A stretch of 64,000 nucleotides of DNA, from the NCBI RefSeq assembly GCF_007993815.1, contig NZ_VJWE01000011.1:992001-1056000 (forward strand). Reading direction: 5' to 3'. Positions 25,066 to 33,613 of this stretch are shown in pieces (the first letter of the stretch is position 1; each line of letters opens with the position of its first letter). This DNA is from Acidovorax delafieldii. GTDB lineage: Bacteria > Pseudomonadota > Gammaproteobacteria > Burkholderiales > Burkholderiaceae_C. The position numbers were made by a program, and so were the translations under genes. The notes below the pieces were generated by a model. That model had not been told where the DNA came from. It saw only the letters and a program-made list of their open reading frames with translations, and ran no database searches.

Positions 25066-26247
25066 ATGGACACACAACGCACTTCCTTCCAGCGCCGCCA
25101 ACTCTTGCTCGGAGCCGCTGGCGCCGCTGCCCTCGCCAGCCCGCTGTCGGTGCTGGCCCAAGGCGCTGAAGAGATCGTGATCGGCGGCTCCATCCCGCTC
25201 ACCGGCGTGTTCGCGTTTGCGGGCGTGGGCATCAACGCGGGCATGGGCGACTACGTGAAGATGCTCAACGACGCGGGTGGCATCAAGGGCCGCAAGGTCA
25301 AGTACGTGCCCGAAGACACGGGCTACAAGGTCGATGTGTCAGTGGCTGCGTTCAAGAAGATCACCAGCCAGAACAAGGTCAACCTCTACTACGGTGACTC
25401 CACAGGCTTCTCCAAAACCATCAACCCAGAGCTGGACCGTAACGGCAACATCCTGATGGCGGGCGCGTCGTTTGCCACCGAACTCAACGACCCCAAGAAG
25501 TACCCCAACCAGTTCCTCGTGGGCCCCGACTACACCGAGATGTTCGGCATCCTGCTCAAGCACATCGCCAAGGAAAAGCCCGGTGCCAAGGTGGCCTTCG
25601 TGTACTCCGATTCTGAATTCGGCCGCGACCCCATCGAGTCCAGCGAAGCCATGGCCAAGCAGCTGGGCCTGTCGGTGCCCATCAAGATCATGACGCCCGC
25701 CGGCAGCGTGGACGTCTCCACCGAAGTCATCAAGCTGCGCCGCGCGGCGCCCGACTACACCATCTTCCACGGCTACATCCTCGCGCCCATCCCTGAGTTC
25801 ATCACCCAGGGCAAGCAGCAGGGCATGACCAGCAAGTGGATGGGCACCTTCTGGACCATGGACAGCTCCACCGTCATGAAGATGGGCGACGCCGCCGACG
25901 GCTTCATGGGTGTGATGCCGTATCGCTACTACTACGACACCGAGAAGGCGCCCATGCTGGAGAAGATCCGCGCCCTGCGGCCCGAGTACCAGAGCACGGC
26001 CTACATCCAGGGCTTCCTGGCCGCGATGCTGTTCACCGAGGCAGCCAAGCGCACGCTGGATGCAGGCAAGCCCCTCACCGGCCCCAGCCTGAAGGCAGCG
26101 CTCAACTCCATCAAGGACTTCGACACCGGCGGGCTGATCGGCGTGCCGATCACCATCAGCGGCAATTCGATCCCCGTGGGCCGTGTGTACCGCGCCGATA
26201 TGAAGGCGCAAAAAATGGTCGCGGCATCGGACTGGATCAAACTCTGA
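25066..26247 (+). CDS. ABC transporter substrate-binding protein (LivK-like)
   Basis: The periplasmic receptor of the transporter, 393 residues. The signal region SFQRRQLLLGAAGAAALASP has a twin arginine followed by a hydrophobic stretch and a probable cut after VLAQ, so Tat export is possible. The mature part begins IVIGGSIPLTGVFAFAG, the type I periplasmic-binding fold used by LivJ/LivK-like receptors. GGAGA precedes the ATG at 25066. It is the only gene of the operon separated from its neighbour by a large structured spacer, which may raise or stabilise its message relative to the membrane components; this is inference. Confidence 0.93.
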   Translation: MDTQRTSFQRRQLLLGAAGAAALASPLSVLAQGAEEIVIGGSIPLTGVFAFAGVGINAGMGDYVKMLNDAGGIKGRKVKYVPEDTGYKVDVSVAAFKKITSQNKVNLYYGDSTGFSKTINPELDRNGNILMAGASFATELNDPKKYPNQFLVGPDYTEMFGILLKHIAKEKPGAKVAFVYSDSEFGRDPIESSEAMAKQLGLSVPIKIMTPAGSVDVSTEVIKLRRAAPDYTIFHGYILAPIPEFITQGKQQGMTSKWMGTFWTMDSSTVMKMGDAADGFMGVMPYRYYYDTEKAPMLEKIRALRPEYQSTAYIQGFLAAMLFTEAAKRTLDAGKPLTGPSLKAALNSIKDFDTGGLIGVPITISGNSIPVGRVYRADMKAQKMVAASDWIKL

Positions 26248-26260
26248 CACTGCCTGCGCC

Positions 26261-27079
26261 ATGACCCAGCCAACCCCGGCCCACGTCCTCGAAGTCAACA
26301 ACATCGAGGTCATCTACAACAAGGTGGTGCAGGCCCTGCGCGGCCTGTCGCTGGCCGTGCCGCGTGGACAGATCGTGGCGTTGCTGGGCAGCAATGGGGC
26401 GGGCAAAAGCACCACGCTCAAGGCCATCTCGGGCCTGCTGGCGCTGGAGGATGGCGTGGTCGAAAGCGGCAGCATCCACTTCAACGGCCAGCCCACGGCC
26501 GCCGTAGCCCCGCAGCAACTGGTGCGCAACGGGTTGAGCCATGTGATGGAAGGCCGCCGCGTGTTCGAAGACCTCACGGTCGAGGAAAACCTGGTGGCCG
26601 CCACCTATGCGCTCACAGGGCGCAAGGATGCGACGCCCGACTTCGATCTGGTCTACAGCTACTTTCCGCGCCTGCATGAGCGGCGCAAGGGCCTGGCAGG
26701 CTACCTGTCGGGCGGTGAGCAGCAGATGCTGGCCATTGGCCGTGCGCTCATCGCACAGCCCCAGCTCATCCTGCTCGACGAGCCCTCGCTGGGCCTTTCT
26801 CCGAAGCTGGTCGAAGACATCTTCACCATCATTGCGCGCATCAACGCCGAGCGCGGCACCAGCATGCTGCTGGTGGAGCAGAACGCCACCGTGGCCCTGG
26901 CCGTGGCGCACCGGGGCTACATCATGGAGAACGGCAAGATCGTGATCGATGGCACGGCCGAGCGCCTGGCCAACGACCCCGATGTGCGCGAGTTCTATCT
27001 GGGCATGGGCGGTGGTGGCGAGGCCAAGAGCTTCAAGGACATCAAGCACTACAAGCGTCGCAAACGCTGGCTGTCATGA
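26261..27079 (+). CDS. Branched-chain amino acid-type ABC transporter ATP-binding protein (LivF-like)
   Basis: The second ATPase, 272 residues: Walker A LGSNGAGKSTTLKAI, signature YLSGGEQQMLAIGRAL, Walker B LILLDEPSLGLSP and the LivF segment SHVMEGRRVFEDLTVEENL. A basic tail (KHYKRRKRWLS) extends past the usual LivF end. It overlaps the acyl-CoA ligase start by 4 bases, tying transport to activation of the imported acid. Confidence 0.93.
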   Translation: MTQPTPAHVLEVNNIEVIYNKVVQALRGLSLAVPRGQIVALLGSNGAGKSTTLKAISGLLALEDGVVESGSIHFNGQPTAAVAPQQLVRNGLSHVMEGRRVFEDLTVEENLVAATYALTGRKDATPDFDLVYSYFPRLHERRKGLAGYLSGGEQQMLAIGRALIAQPQLILLDEPSLGLSPKLVEDIFTIIARINAERGTSMLLVEQNATVALAVAHRGYIMENGKIVIDGTAERLANDPDVREFYLGMGGGGEAKSFKDIKHYKRRKRWLS

Positions 27080-28878
27080 GCACACTTCCCGACCTCCCCC
27101 CGCCCCAGATGCTGCGCGAGCGCGCACGCACCGACGCGCAGCGCATAGCCATCCGGCAAAAGGACTTCGGCATCTGGAAGCCGTTCAGCTGGGCGCAGTA
27201 CCACCAGCGTGCCAGTCACTTCGGCCTGGGCCTGCGGGCACTGGGCCTGCCTGCGGGCGGGCATGTGGGCGTGATCTCCGAGAACCGCATCGAATGGGTG
27301 CTGGCGCAGATGGGCGCGGGCCTGGTGGGCGCCGTGACGGTGGGCGTGTACCCCACCAGCCCCACCAACGAGGTGGCTTATGTGGTGGGCCATGCCGACA
27401 TCGAGATCATGGTCTGCGAAGACCAGGAGCAGACCGACAAGCTGCTGGCCGCGCTGCCCGATCTGCCACGCCTGAAAAAGATCGTGGTCATGGAGACCAA
27501 GGGCCTGCGCAGCTTTGCGTCCGAGGTGCGGCAGTTCATCACCACGTTTGACGAGGTCGAGCAGCTGGGCGCAGCGTCGAGCCAACAAACCATCATCGAC
27601 GACGCTCTGGCACGCCAGCGGCTCGACGACGTGGGCTTGATGATCTACACCTCAGGCTCCACCGGCAAGCCCAAGGGCGCGATGATTTCGTACCGCAACA
27701 TCCGGGGCGTGGTGCCTGGCATCGTGGACCGGCTGGAACTGTCGCGCGAGACCACCCACCTGTCGTACCTGCCGCTGTGCCACGTGGCCGAGCAGATGCT
27801 GACCAGCTTTGTGCCCGTGTACATCGGCTCGCAAGTGAACTTTGGCGAGTCCATCCGCACCGTGCAGGAGGACCTGCGCGAGGTCGCTCCCACCATGTTC
27901 CTGGGCGTGCCCCGCATCTGGGAGAAGCTGCACGCCGCCATCCACATCAAGCTGCAGGAAACGGGCGGCCTGCGCCGTGCGCTGTTCCACAAAGCCTACA
28001 ACGCCTGCAAGCCGTTGGCCGACAAGCCGCGCAGTGCCTGGAGCGTGGGCGACAAGCTCACTTATGCCGCGAGCTACTGGCTCGTCTTCCGCGCGCTGCA
28101 GAACTTCATCGGCCTGCGCAATGCCCATGTGGCGCTCACCGGCGCCGCGCCCATTCCGCCCGACGTGGTGCGCTTCTTCCGCGTGCTGGGTGTGCCGCTC
28201 ATCGAGGTGTATGGCCTGACCGAATCCACCGGCATGGTCACGGGCCACCGGCTCGATCATGTGGTGGTGGGCACCGTGGGCGTGCCCACGCAGGGCGTGG
28301 AGCACCGCATTGCGGACAACGGTGAGCTGCAATTGCGAGGCGACATGGTGTTTGCGGGTTATTACAAGAACCCCGAGGCCACGGCCAGCAGCATCGTGGA
28401 TGGCTGGCTGCACACGGGCGACGTGGTGCGTGAATCGCAAGGCCAGATCCAGATCGTGGACCGCCTCAAGGACATCATGATCACGGCGGGTGGCAAGAAC
28501 CTCACGCCGTCCGAGATCGAGAACACGATGAAGGGCAGCCCCTTCATCAAGGAATGCATCATCGTGGCCGAGGCGCGCAAGTTCGTCGGCGCGCTGGTGA
28601 TGATCGACTACGAGACCGTGGGCAAATGGGCCGAGGCGCGGCGCATTCCGTTCACGCACTTTCGCTCGCTGGTGGAGCACCCCGAGGTGCGTGGCCTCAT
28701 CGACGCCGAAATCAACCAGGGCAACCAGCGCCTCGCGCAGGTCTCGCAGATCCGCAAGTTCCACCTGCTGACCAAGGAGCTGGACCACGACGACGGCGAG
28801 GTGACCGCGACGATGAAGGTGCGCCGCGCAAGCATCTACAAAACCTATGCGGCCGAGATCGAGGCGCTGTACCAATAG
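27076..28878 (+). CDS. AMP-dependent acyl-CoA synthetase (long-chain/aryl type)
   Basis: This adenylate-forming ligase joins a carboxylic acid to CoA through an acyl-AMP. The 600-residue product shows the ATP loop YTSGSTGKPKGAMISYRN (about residues 193-210), VYGLTESTGMVTG, the D-containing hinge IVDRLKDIMITAGGKNLTPS and the C-terminal EVTATMKVRRASI containing the catalytic lysine. It resembles FadD15/long-chain synthetases (about 600 residues). Encoded between a HAAT transporter and a crotonase, it most likely traps an imported acid as its CoA thioester; the acid is not identifiable here. Confidence 0.92.
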   Translation: MSTLPDLPPPQMLRERARTDAQRIAIRQKDFGIWKPFSWAQYHQRASHFGLGLRALGLPAGGHVGVISENRIEWVLAQMGAGLVGAVTVGVYPTSPTNEVAYVVGHADIEIMVCEDQEQTDKLLAALPDLPRLKKIVVMETKGLRSFASEVRQFITTFDEVEQLGAASSQQTIIDDALARQRLDDVGLMIYTSGSTGKPKGAMISYRNIRGVVPGIVDRLELSRETTHLSYLPLCHVAEQMLTSFVPVYIGSQVNFGESIRTVQEDLREVAPTMFLGVPRIWEKLHAAIHIKLQETGGLRRALFHKAYNACKPLADKPRSAWSVGDKLTYAASYWLVFRALQNFIGLRNAHVALTGAAPIPPDVVRFFRVLGVPLIEVYGLTESTGMVTGHRLDHVVVGTVGVPTQGVEHRIADNGELQLRGDMVFAGYYKNPEATASSIVDGWLHTGDVVRESQGQIQIVDRLKDIMITAGGKNLTPSEIENTMKGSPFIKECIIVAEARKFVGALVMIDYETVGKWAEARRIPFTHFRSLVEHPEVRGLIDAEINQGNQRLAQVSQIRKFHLLTKELDHDDGEVTATMKVRRASIYKTYAAEIEALYQ

Positions 28879-28906
28879 CCCAGGGCTCGGCGCATTGGAA
28901 CCCACT

Positions 28907-28963
28907 TACTATCAAAACAGGAGCTGATAGCGCAATATCCACTAGCGCTTGAAGCGGATTTGA
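28907..28963 (+). repeat. Dispersed intergenic repeat, copy c
   Basis: TTACTATCAAAACAGGAGCT then GATAGCGC...ACTAGCGCTTGAAGCGGATT. It fills the 86-base gap between the ligase and crotonase genes and supplies the AAGCGGA that serves as ribosome site for the latter. Confidence 0.65.
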
Positions 28964-28964
28964 C

Positions 28965-29798
28965 ATGAAAAATACCGCGACAGACCCTGCAGCAGCCGCT
29001 ACCGCACCGTCCGCGCCCGCCCCACAGCCGCCCCTGCTGCTGGAGCGCCACGGCGCCATCGCCACGCTGCGCTTCAACCGGCCCGAGGCACTCAACGCCA
29101 TCGACGTGCCCATGGCCAATGCCTTCCTCGCCGCCGTGCAGTCCATCGCTGCCGACCCCGGTGTGCGGGCCGTGGTGCTGCGTGGCAACGGCCGGGGCTT
29201 CATGGCCGGGGGCGACCTGGCCACGCTGCGCGCGGACCCGGTGCAGGGCGCCATCGACATCCTCACGCCGCTGAACCAGGCACTGCTGCTGCTGGCGCAG
29301 ATGAACGCGCCCGTCATCGCGCAGGTGCACGGTGCGGCCGCCGGCGCGGGCTTGAGCCTGGTGCTGATGGCCGACTACGTGATCGCTGCCGAAGGCACAC
29401 GCTTCAACTTGGCCTACATCAACCTCGGCACCAGCTGCGATGTGGGTGCATCGTGGGCGCTTCCGCGCATCGTGGGCGTGCGCCAAGCGCTGGAGATTGC
29501 GCTGCTGGGCGAGGCCTTCACCGCGGACGATGCGCTGCGCCTGGGCCTCGTCAACCGCGTGGTGCCCGGCGCCGAGCTGGACAGTGCCACCACCGCCCTC
29601 GCCCAGCGCCTGGCCAGCGGTCCCACACTGGCCTACGGTGCAATGAAGCGCCTGATGCGCGCGTCGATGGACCACACGCTGCCCGAGCAACTGGCCGCTG
29701 AAAAAGACGCCTTTGTGCACTGCGCGGGCACCGAGGACTTCCGCGCGGGGGTGGAGGCGTTTCACCAGCGCCAGAGCCCGCAGTTTGTGGGGCGGTAG
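28965..29798 (+). CDS. Enoyl-CoA hydratase/isomerase (crotonase) family protein
   Basis: The 277-residue product has a crotonase fold: oxyanion loops NGRGFMAGGDLATL and HGAAAGAGLSLVLMADYVIA, and the C-terminal GLVNRVVPGAEL. At the usual two catalytic glutamates the sequence reads AYINLGTSCDVGASWALPR. The first Glu is missing and an Asp sits near the second site, a pattern seen in isomerase-type members such as PaaG rather than true hydratases; the mapping is by eye. It is the last gene of the liv/ligase unit and probably acts on the CoA ester formed there. Confidence 0.9.
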   Translation: MKNTATDPAAAATAPSAPAPQPPLLLERHGAIATLRFNRPEALNAIDVPMANAFLAAVQSIAADPGVRAVVLRGNGRGFMAGGDLATLRADPVQGAIDILTPLNQALLLLAQMNAPVIAQVHGAAAGAGLSLVLMADYVIAAEGTRFNLAYINLGTSCDVGASWALPRIVGVRQALEIALLGEAFTADDALRLGLVNRVVPGAELDSATTALAQRLASGPTLAYGAMKRLMRASMDHTLPEQLAAEKDAFVHCAGTEDFRAGVEAFHQRQSPQFVGR

Positions 29799-29962
29799 TC
29801 CGACACTCCTTCTCCACAACCCCTGTTGCGCCACGGCCGCCCTGCGCAGGCATTGGTCACGATTCCAGAACACTCCGTTTGCCCGCCCCGGGTTTATGCC
29901 GGCGCCGAGGCCGTCTACAGTTCACGCAGTGTCACCACTGGGTGCGCAAAAGACAAATCCCC

Positions 29963-30736
29963 ATGATCACCGTCCGCCCCTCCTCCGAACGGGGCCGGTC
30001 CTCCACCGGCTGGCTGTACAGCGCCCACAGCTTTTCGTTTGGCGACTACTTCGACCTGCGCCACCAGGGCCATGGCAACCTGCTGGTGCTCAACGATGAC
30101 ACAGTGGCGCCCGGCAAAGGCTTTGGCACGCATGGGCACCGCGACATGGAGATCGTGAGCTACGTACTCGACGGCGCCCTGGCCCACCAGGACAACCTGC
30201 ACGAACGCACCGGCCAACAACCTGGCGGCCCAGCGGCCTCGGGGGCGCCAGGGGCTGATTCGGCGGAGGCCCCTACCGGCATCCTGCACCCGGGCGACGT
30301 ACAGCGCATGAGCGCCGGCTGGGGCGTGCGCCACAGCGAATTCAATGCGCTGCCCGACCAGCCCACCCATTTCCTGCAGATCTGGATCAAGCCCCTGTTC
30401 ACAGGCATCCGCCCCAGCTACGCACAAAAACACTTCCCGCCCGCAGACCGCCGGGGCCGCCTGGTGCGCATTGCCTCGCGCCGGGGAGAGGACGGCTCGG
30501 TGACCATGAACGCCGACGCCTCCATCTGGGCAGGCCTGCTGGATGGCAGCGAAACCGCCACCCAAGTGCTGAACCCTGAACGCCTGGCCTATGTGCACGT
30601 GGCGCGGGGGGCGGTGCAGGTCAACGGCATCGCGCTGTCTGGTGGCGATGGCGCCTCGCTGGACGGCGAAAACACGCTGACCCTGCACGACGGCCACCAC
30701 GCCGAGGTGCTGGTGTTTGACCTGGCGCGGCGTTGA
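29963..30736 (+). CDS. Pirin family protein
   Basis: A bicupin of 257 residues. The pirin N-terminal metal site is visible as GFGTHGHRDMEIVSYVLDGA plus GWGVRHSEFN (three His and a Glu), and the C-terminal cupin is shorter and lacks the ligands. Bacterial pirins include quercetin 2,3-dioxygenases and regulators of pyruvate metabolism; function here is unassigned. The ATG at 29963 matches the family start MITVRPSSERG; its ribosome site is weak. A ChaC-type gene follows after 32 bases. Confidence 0.88.
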   Translation: MITVRPSSERGRSSTGWLYSAHSFSFGDYFDLRHQGHGNLLVLNDDTVAPGKGFGTHGHRDMEIVSYVLDGALAHQDNLHERTGQQPGGPAASGAPGADSAEAPTGILHPGDVQRMSAGWGVRHSEFNALPDQPTHFLQIWIKPLFTGIRPSYAQKHFPPADRRGRLVRIASRRGEDGSVTMNADASIWAGLLDGSETATQVLNPERLAYVHVARGAVQVNGIALSGGDGASLDGENTLTLHDGHHAEVLVFDLARR

Positions 30737-30768
30737 AACGCGTCACCCCAGCGCATGGAACTGGCACT

Positions 30769-31512
30769 ATGACCCCCGACGAAGCCTTCCTTCACCTGCC
30801 TGAGCTGCAAGGCCGGCTGACCCCCGCCCATGCCTCAGGCCTGCGCCTCACCGACGAGGTGCTGGCCGAGTGGGACGCCCAGGCGCGCTGCCAGGGCCTG
30901 CCCGCCCACTGGCGCCTGCCAGATAACGAGGTTGAGCAATCCCGCCGCGAGGTGCTTTCCACCATCACCTCCGAGCAGCAGGATCTGTGGGTGTTTGCCT
31001 ATGGCTCGCTGATGTGGAACCCAGGCTTTCACTTTGGCGAAGTGCGCCGCGCCTGCCTGCCCGGCTTTGCACGCCGCTTTGCCCTGAGCACCACCATCGG
31101 CCGGGGCACTCCCGATTGCCCGGGCCTGGTGCTGACCTTGCAGCGCACGGGCGACGAAGAGCCACAGGGCTGCGAGGGCCTGGCATTCCGCATCCCGGCG
31201 CCTCTGGTGGAGGACGAGTCCCGCATGCTGTGGCGGCGCGAGATGATCACCGGCGCCTACTGCCCGCAACTGCTGCCCCTGCCAACGCCCCAGGGCGAGG
31301 TGCAGGCGCTGGTGCTGGTCGCCAACACGGCCCATACCCATTACCGGGCTAATCTGTCGCTGCAGGCCACGGCCGCGATCATTGCCACCGCCTGCGGGCG
31401 CATCGGCAGCAACCGGGACTACCTGGAGCAGCTGGTGCGGCAGTGTGGGGTGCTGGGAATCACCGATCCCTACGTACACAGGCTATCCGCCATGGTGCGG
31501 GCCGCACACTGA
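30769..31512 (+). CDS. ChaC-type gamma-glutamylcyclotransferase
   Basis: The 247-residue product carries the nucleotide-loop-like motif WVFAYGSLMWNPGFHF (about residues 71-86) and the region LVEDESRMLWRREM containing the catalytic Glu, both typical of ChaC enzymes. These cleave glutathione to 5-oxoproline and Cys-Gly in the cytoplasm. An alternative TTG start at 30733 would overlap the pirin stop; the ATG at 30769 is preferred. The C-terminal HTHYRANLSLQATAAIIATA then CGRIGSNRDYLEQ is conserved in the family. Confidence 0.88.
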   Translation: MTPDEAFLHLPELQGRLTPAHASGLRLTDEVLAEWDAQARCQGLPAHWRLPDNEVEQSRREVLSTITSEQQDLWVFAYGSLMWNPGFHFGEVRRACLPGFARRFALSTTIGRGTPDCPGLVLTLQRTGDEEPQGCEGLAFRIPAPLVEDESRMLWRREMITGAYCPQLLPLPTPQGEVQALVLVANTAHTHYRANLSLQATAAIIATACGRIGSNRDYLEQLVRQCGVLGITDPYVHRLSAMVRAAH

Positions 31513-31606
31513 AAGCCCCCCGCTGACCGGTCTTTGCAAGGGAGCCATCGCGGCCGTGTGTGCCCCAGGCCGGCCAGCAGTTCATGGAACAATGGAAAAA
31601 TCGCCC

Positions 31607-31634
31607 CGGTTGACCAGAATGCCTGGCTCAACCG
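31607..31634. promoter_or_regulatory. Inverted repeat upstream of the glycosidase-like gene
   Basis: CGGTTGACCAG, AATGC, CTGGCTCAACCG: an 11-bp stem with one bulge, 66 bases before the start. It could be an operator or an RNA hairpin. No regulator is evident. Confidence 0.4.
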
Positions 31635-31699
31635 ACGGACTCCTCTCTCCGGGTCCCACGCGGCCACCAAAGCGCCCGGGTCCTTTCGCCAGTGATTCC

Positions 31700-33556
31700 A
31701 TGAAAAAAATCCTTCGTACCGCAGCCGTCCTGTTTTCTCTGGTTGCCTCGGTCTGCCATGCGGCTCCGGCATCTCCCGTGTCCAGCATCATCGTGATGCC
31801 GTGGGACCTGAACCAGAACAAGAACCTGCCCAGTGAACTCAAGGCCCAGGGTGTGAGCCATGCAACGGTGTATCTCAACTGGTCCGACATCGAGAGCCGC
31901 AAGGGACAGTACGACTTTGCCCACTACCACCGCTATGTGGATGCCATCGTCCAGGGCGGACTGTCGCTGCTGCTGGTGATAGACATGGGCGGACGCCCCT
32001 ACAAGGACGAAACCGGGCAGATCGTCCCCAACCTGTCCACCGTGCCCCGATGGATTGTTGCGGCACACCCGGACATGGCCATGCGCAATTTCTCAGGCGA
32101 GGCAAGCTGGCAGCCCGACTTCGCAGATCCTGCGGTCAGAAAGTACGCTGACCCGTTCATCGCGCAAACGGTAGAGCATTTTTCCAAACGCTACCCAGGC
32201 AAGGTGCTGGGCTACGCCATCGGCCTTCAGGAAGAACACGAAATCAAGTACGGCCAGATGGGCTACCAGTGGAGAGACTACAAAGACTCCACACAGCAAG
32301 CGTTCGCCAAAAAATACAACGCCAAGCAACCGGTCATCAACTACAACAACAACATAGCCGCAGGCGTGCCGAAGGCAGAGCCACTGCTGCATGCCCACAA
32401 GGAATTCCGAGAGGCCCGCCTGCAGGAAGCCACCTGCGCCTATGCCAACGTGATCCGCAGCAAAGGCGCAGAGGCCATCGGCTATTTTGCTGAAACCTTC
32501 ACATCGCACGACGCCATCTACGCCACCGGCATCGTGGAAAAACTGGCCCCCTGCATCGACATCGCCGTCATCGATTTCAATTTCTACGATGGCTATGGCC
32601 TGGTGGCCGATTCCGACGTATTGCCGACGCTGGCCAACTACATGGGTTCGCTGGGCTACAAGAAAGTCATGGTCGGCGCCTATGCAGAACGCTGGGAGGC
32701 CGCCAAGAAAACCCAAGAGCTGATGCCCGTCATCCGACGCTCTATTGCCCAGTCGCTATCGCAAGCCCACGTGATAGGGTATGAGATCGGGGGATTCCAG
32801 CACCAGGCAAATGGCGGCGCGCTGGCCAGTCTGGAGATGGTCAAGCTCAATGCTTCCACTCCCAAGCCCCTCCCCGCCACATCCGGCAAGCCCGTCGGGC
32901 AAATCAAGATCGGCATCCTCGGCTCCACCACCAACTTCCATGTGTGGCACGGAGAACGAAGCGCTGGCAGAAACCCCCACCGCGATGCGCTGTTCGCGTC
33001 CTACAAAATCCTGAGCCAAGAGCCAGGGATGGACGTTCACATCATCGGCGAAAAGAACCTGTTGCAGGACGACCCCATCATCCAGCAACTCGACGCCATC
33101 CTGGTCCCCCACCAAGCGGCCATGCCACAGAGCATCAAGGCCAAACTCACCACTTACTGGAAAAATGGCGGAGCACTCATTCAGGACATGCGTCTGGGTG
33201 AGTTTGACGAAAATGGCAAACCCACCTTTGACTGGATGCATGAGGTGTTTGGGATTGCCAATGTTGAGTGGAAAAAGCGGGGGAGTATCTTTCTTATCGA
33301 TGGAAAGGTTTACCGGCTCAAAACTTCGAAGACTCTGTACACCAGCTATGCGTCCATTACTCCGCGCGCTGGCTACACGCTGGTCGCTACGGAGCTTCTG
33401 CAGAAAGAGCAGGGGATCATGGTGAAAGGTGAAAGAACTTTGGCCTTCGGCTTCATGCCACAGTTGGTGGAAGACGAAACCCGGGATGTTTGGAGAAAAT
33501 TGTTTGTACGCGAAATCAACAAGACAGTGAAATCAGGGTCTTCCGCGTCAAAGTAA
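31700..33556 (+). CDS. Secreted glycoside-hydrolase-like TIM-barrel protein
   Basis: The 618-residue product has a signal peptide (MKKILRTAAVLFSLVASVCH, cut near AA) and then a TIM-barrel: YLNWSDIESRKGQYDFAHYH, LLLVIDMGGRPYKDE, and GYAIGLQEEHEIKYGQ with a candidate acid Glu. A second domain from about residue 400 (GQIKIGILGSTTNFHVWHGE, then LTTYWKNGGALIQDMRLGEF) resembles the glutamine-amidotransferase-like domain of GH42 beta-galactosidases. A polysaccharide-acting role is likely but unproven. The last 350 bases are clearly more AT-rich than the rest, like the convergent acyltransferase gene, suggesting acquired DNA. A strong terminator follows. Confidence 0.65.
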   Translation: MKKILRTAAVLFSLVASVCHAAPASPVSSIIVMPWDLNQNKNLPSELKAQGVSHATVYLNWSDIESRKGQYDFAHYHRYVDAIVQGGLSLLLVIDMGGRPYKDETGQIVPNLSTVPRWIVAAHPDMAMRNFSGEASWQPDFADPAVRKYADPFIAQTVEHFSKRYPGKVLGYAIGLQEEHEIKYGQMGYQWRDYKDSTQQAFAKKYNAKQPVINYNNNIAAGVPKAEPLLHAHKEFREARLQEATCAYANVIRSKGAEAIGYFAETFTSHDAIYATGIVEKLAPCIDIAVIDFNFYDGYGLVADSDVLPTLANYMGSLGYKKVMVGAYAERWEAAKKTQELMPVIRRSIAQSLSQAHVIGYEIGGFQHQANGGALASLEMVKLNASTPKPLPATSGKPVGQIKIGILGSTTNFHVWHGERSAGRNPHRDALFASYKILSQEPGMDVHIIGEKNLLQDDPIIQQLDAILVPHQAAMPQSIKAKLTTYWKNGGALIQDMRLGEFDENGKPTFDWMHEVFGIANVEWKKRGSIFLIDGKVYRLKTSKTLYTSYASITPRAGYTLVATELLQKEQGIMVKGERTLAFGFMPQLVEDETRDVWRKLFVREINKTVKSGSSASK

Positions 33557-33581
33557 ATACACATCTAATACCGTCAAATTG

Positions 33582-33613
33582 ATGTGCAATCGGGTTGATT
33601 GCACATTCTTTTT
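33582..33613 (+). terminator. Intrinsic terminator of the glycosidase-like gene
   Basis: A 10-bp perfect stem ATGTGCAATC/GATTGCACAT with loop GGGTT, followed by TCTTTTT. It lies between convergent genes; the T-run overlaps the acyltransferase stop codon. Confidence 0.93.
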
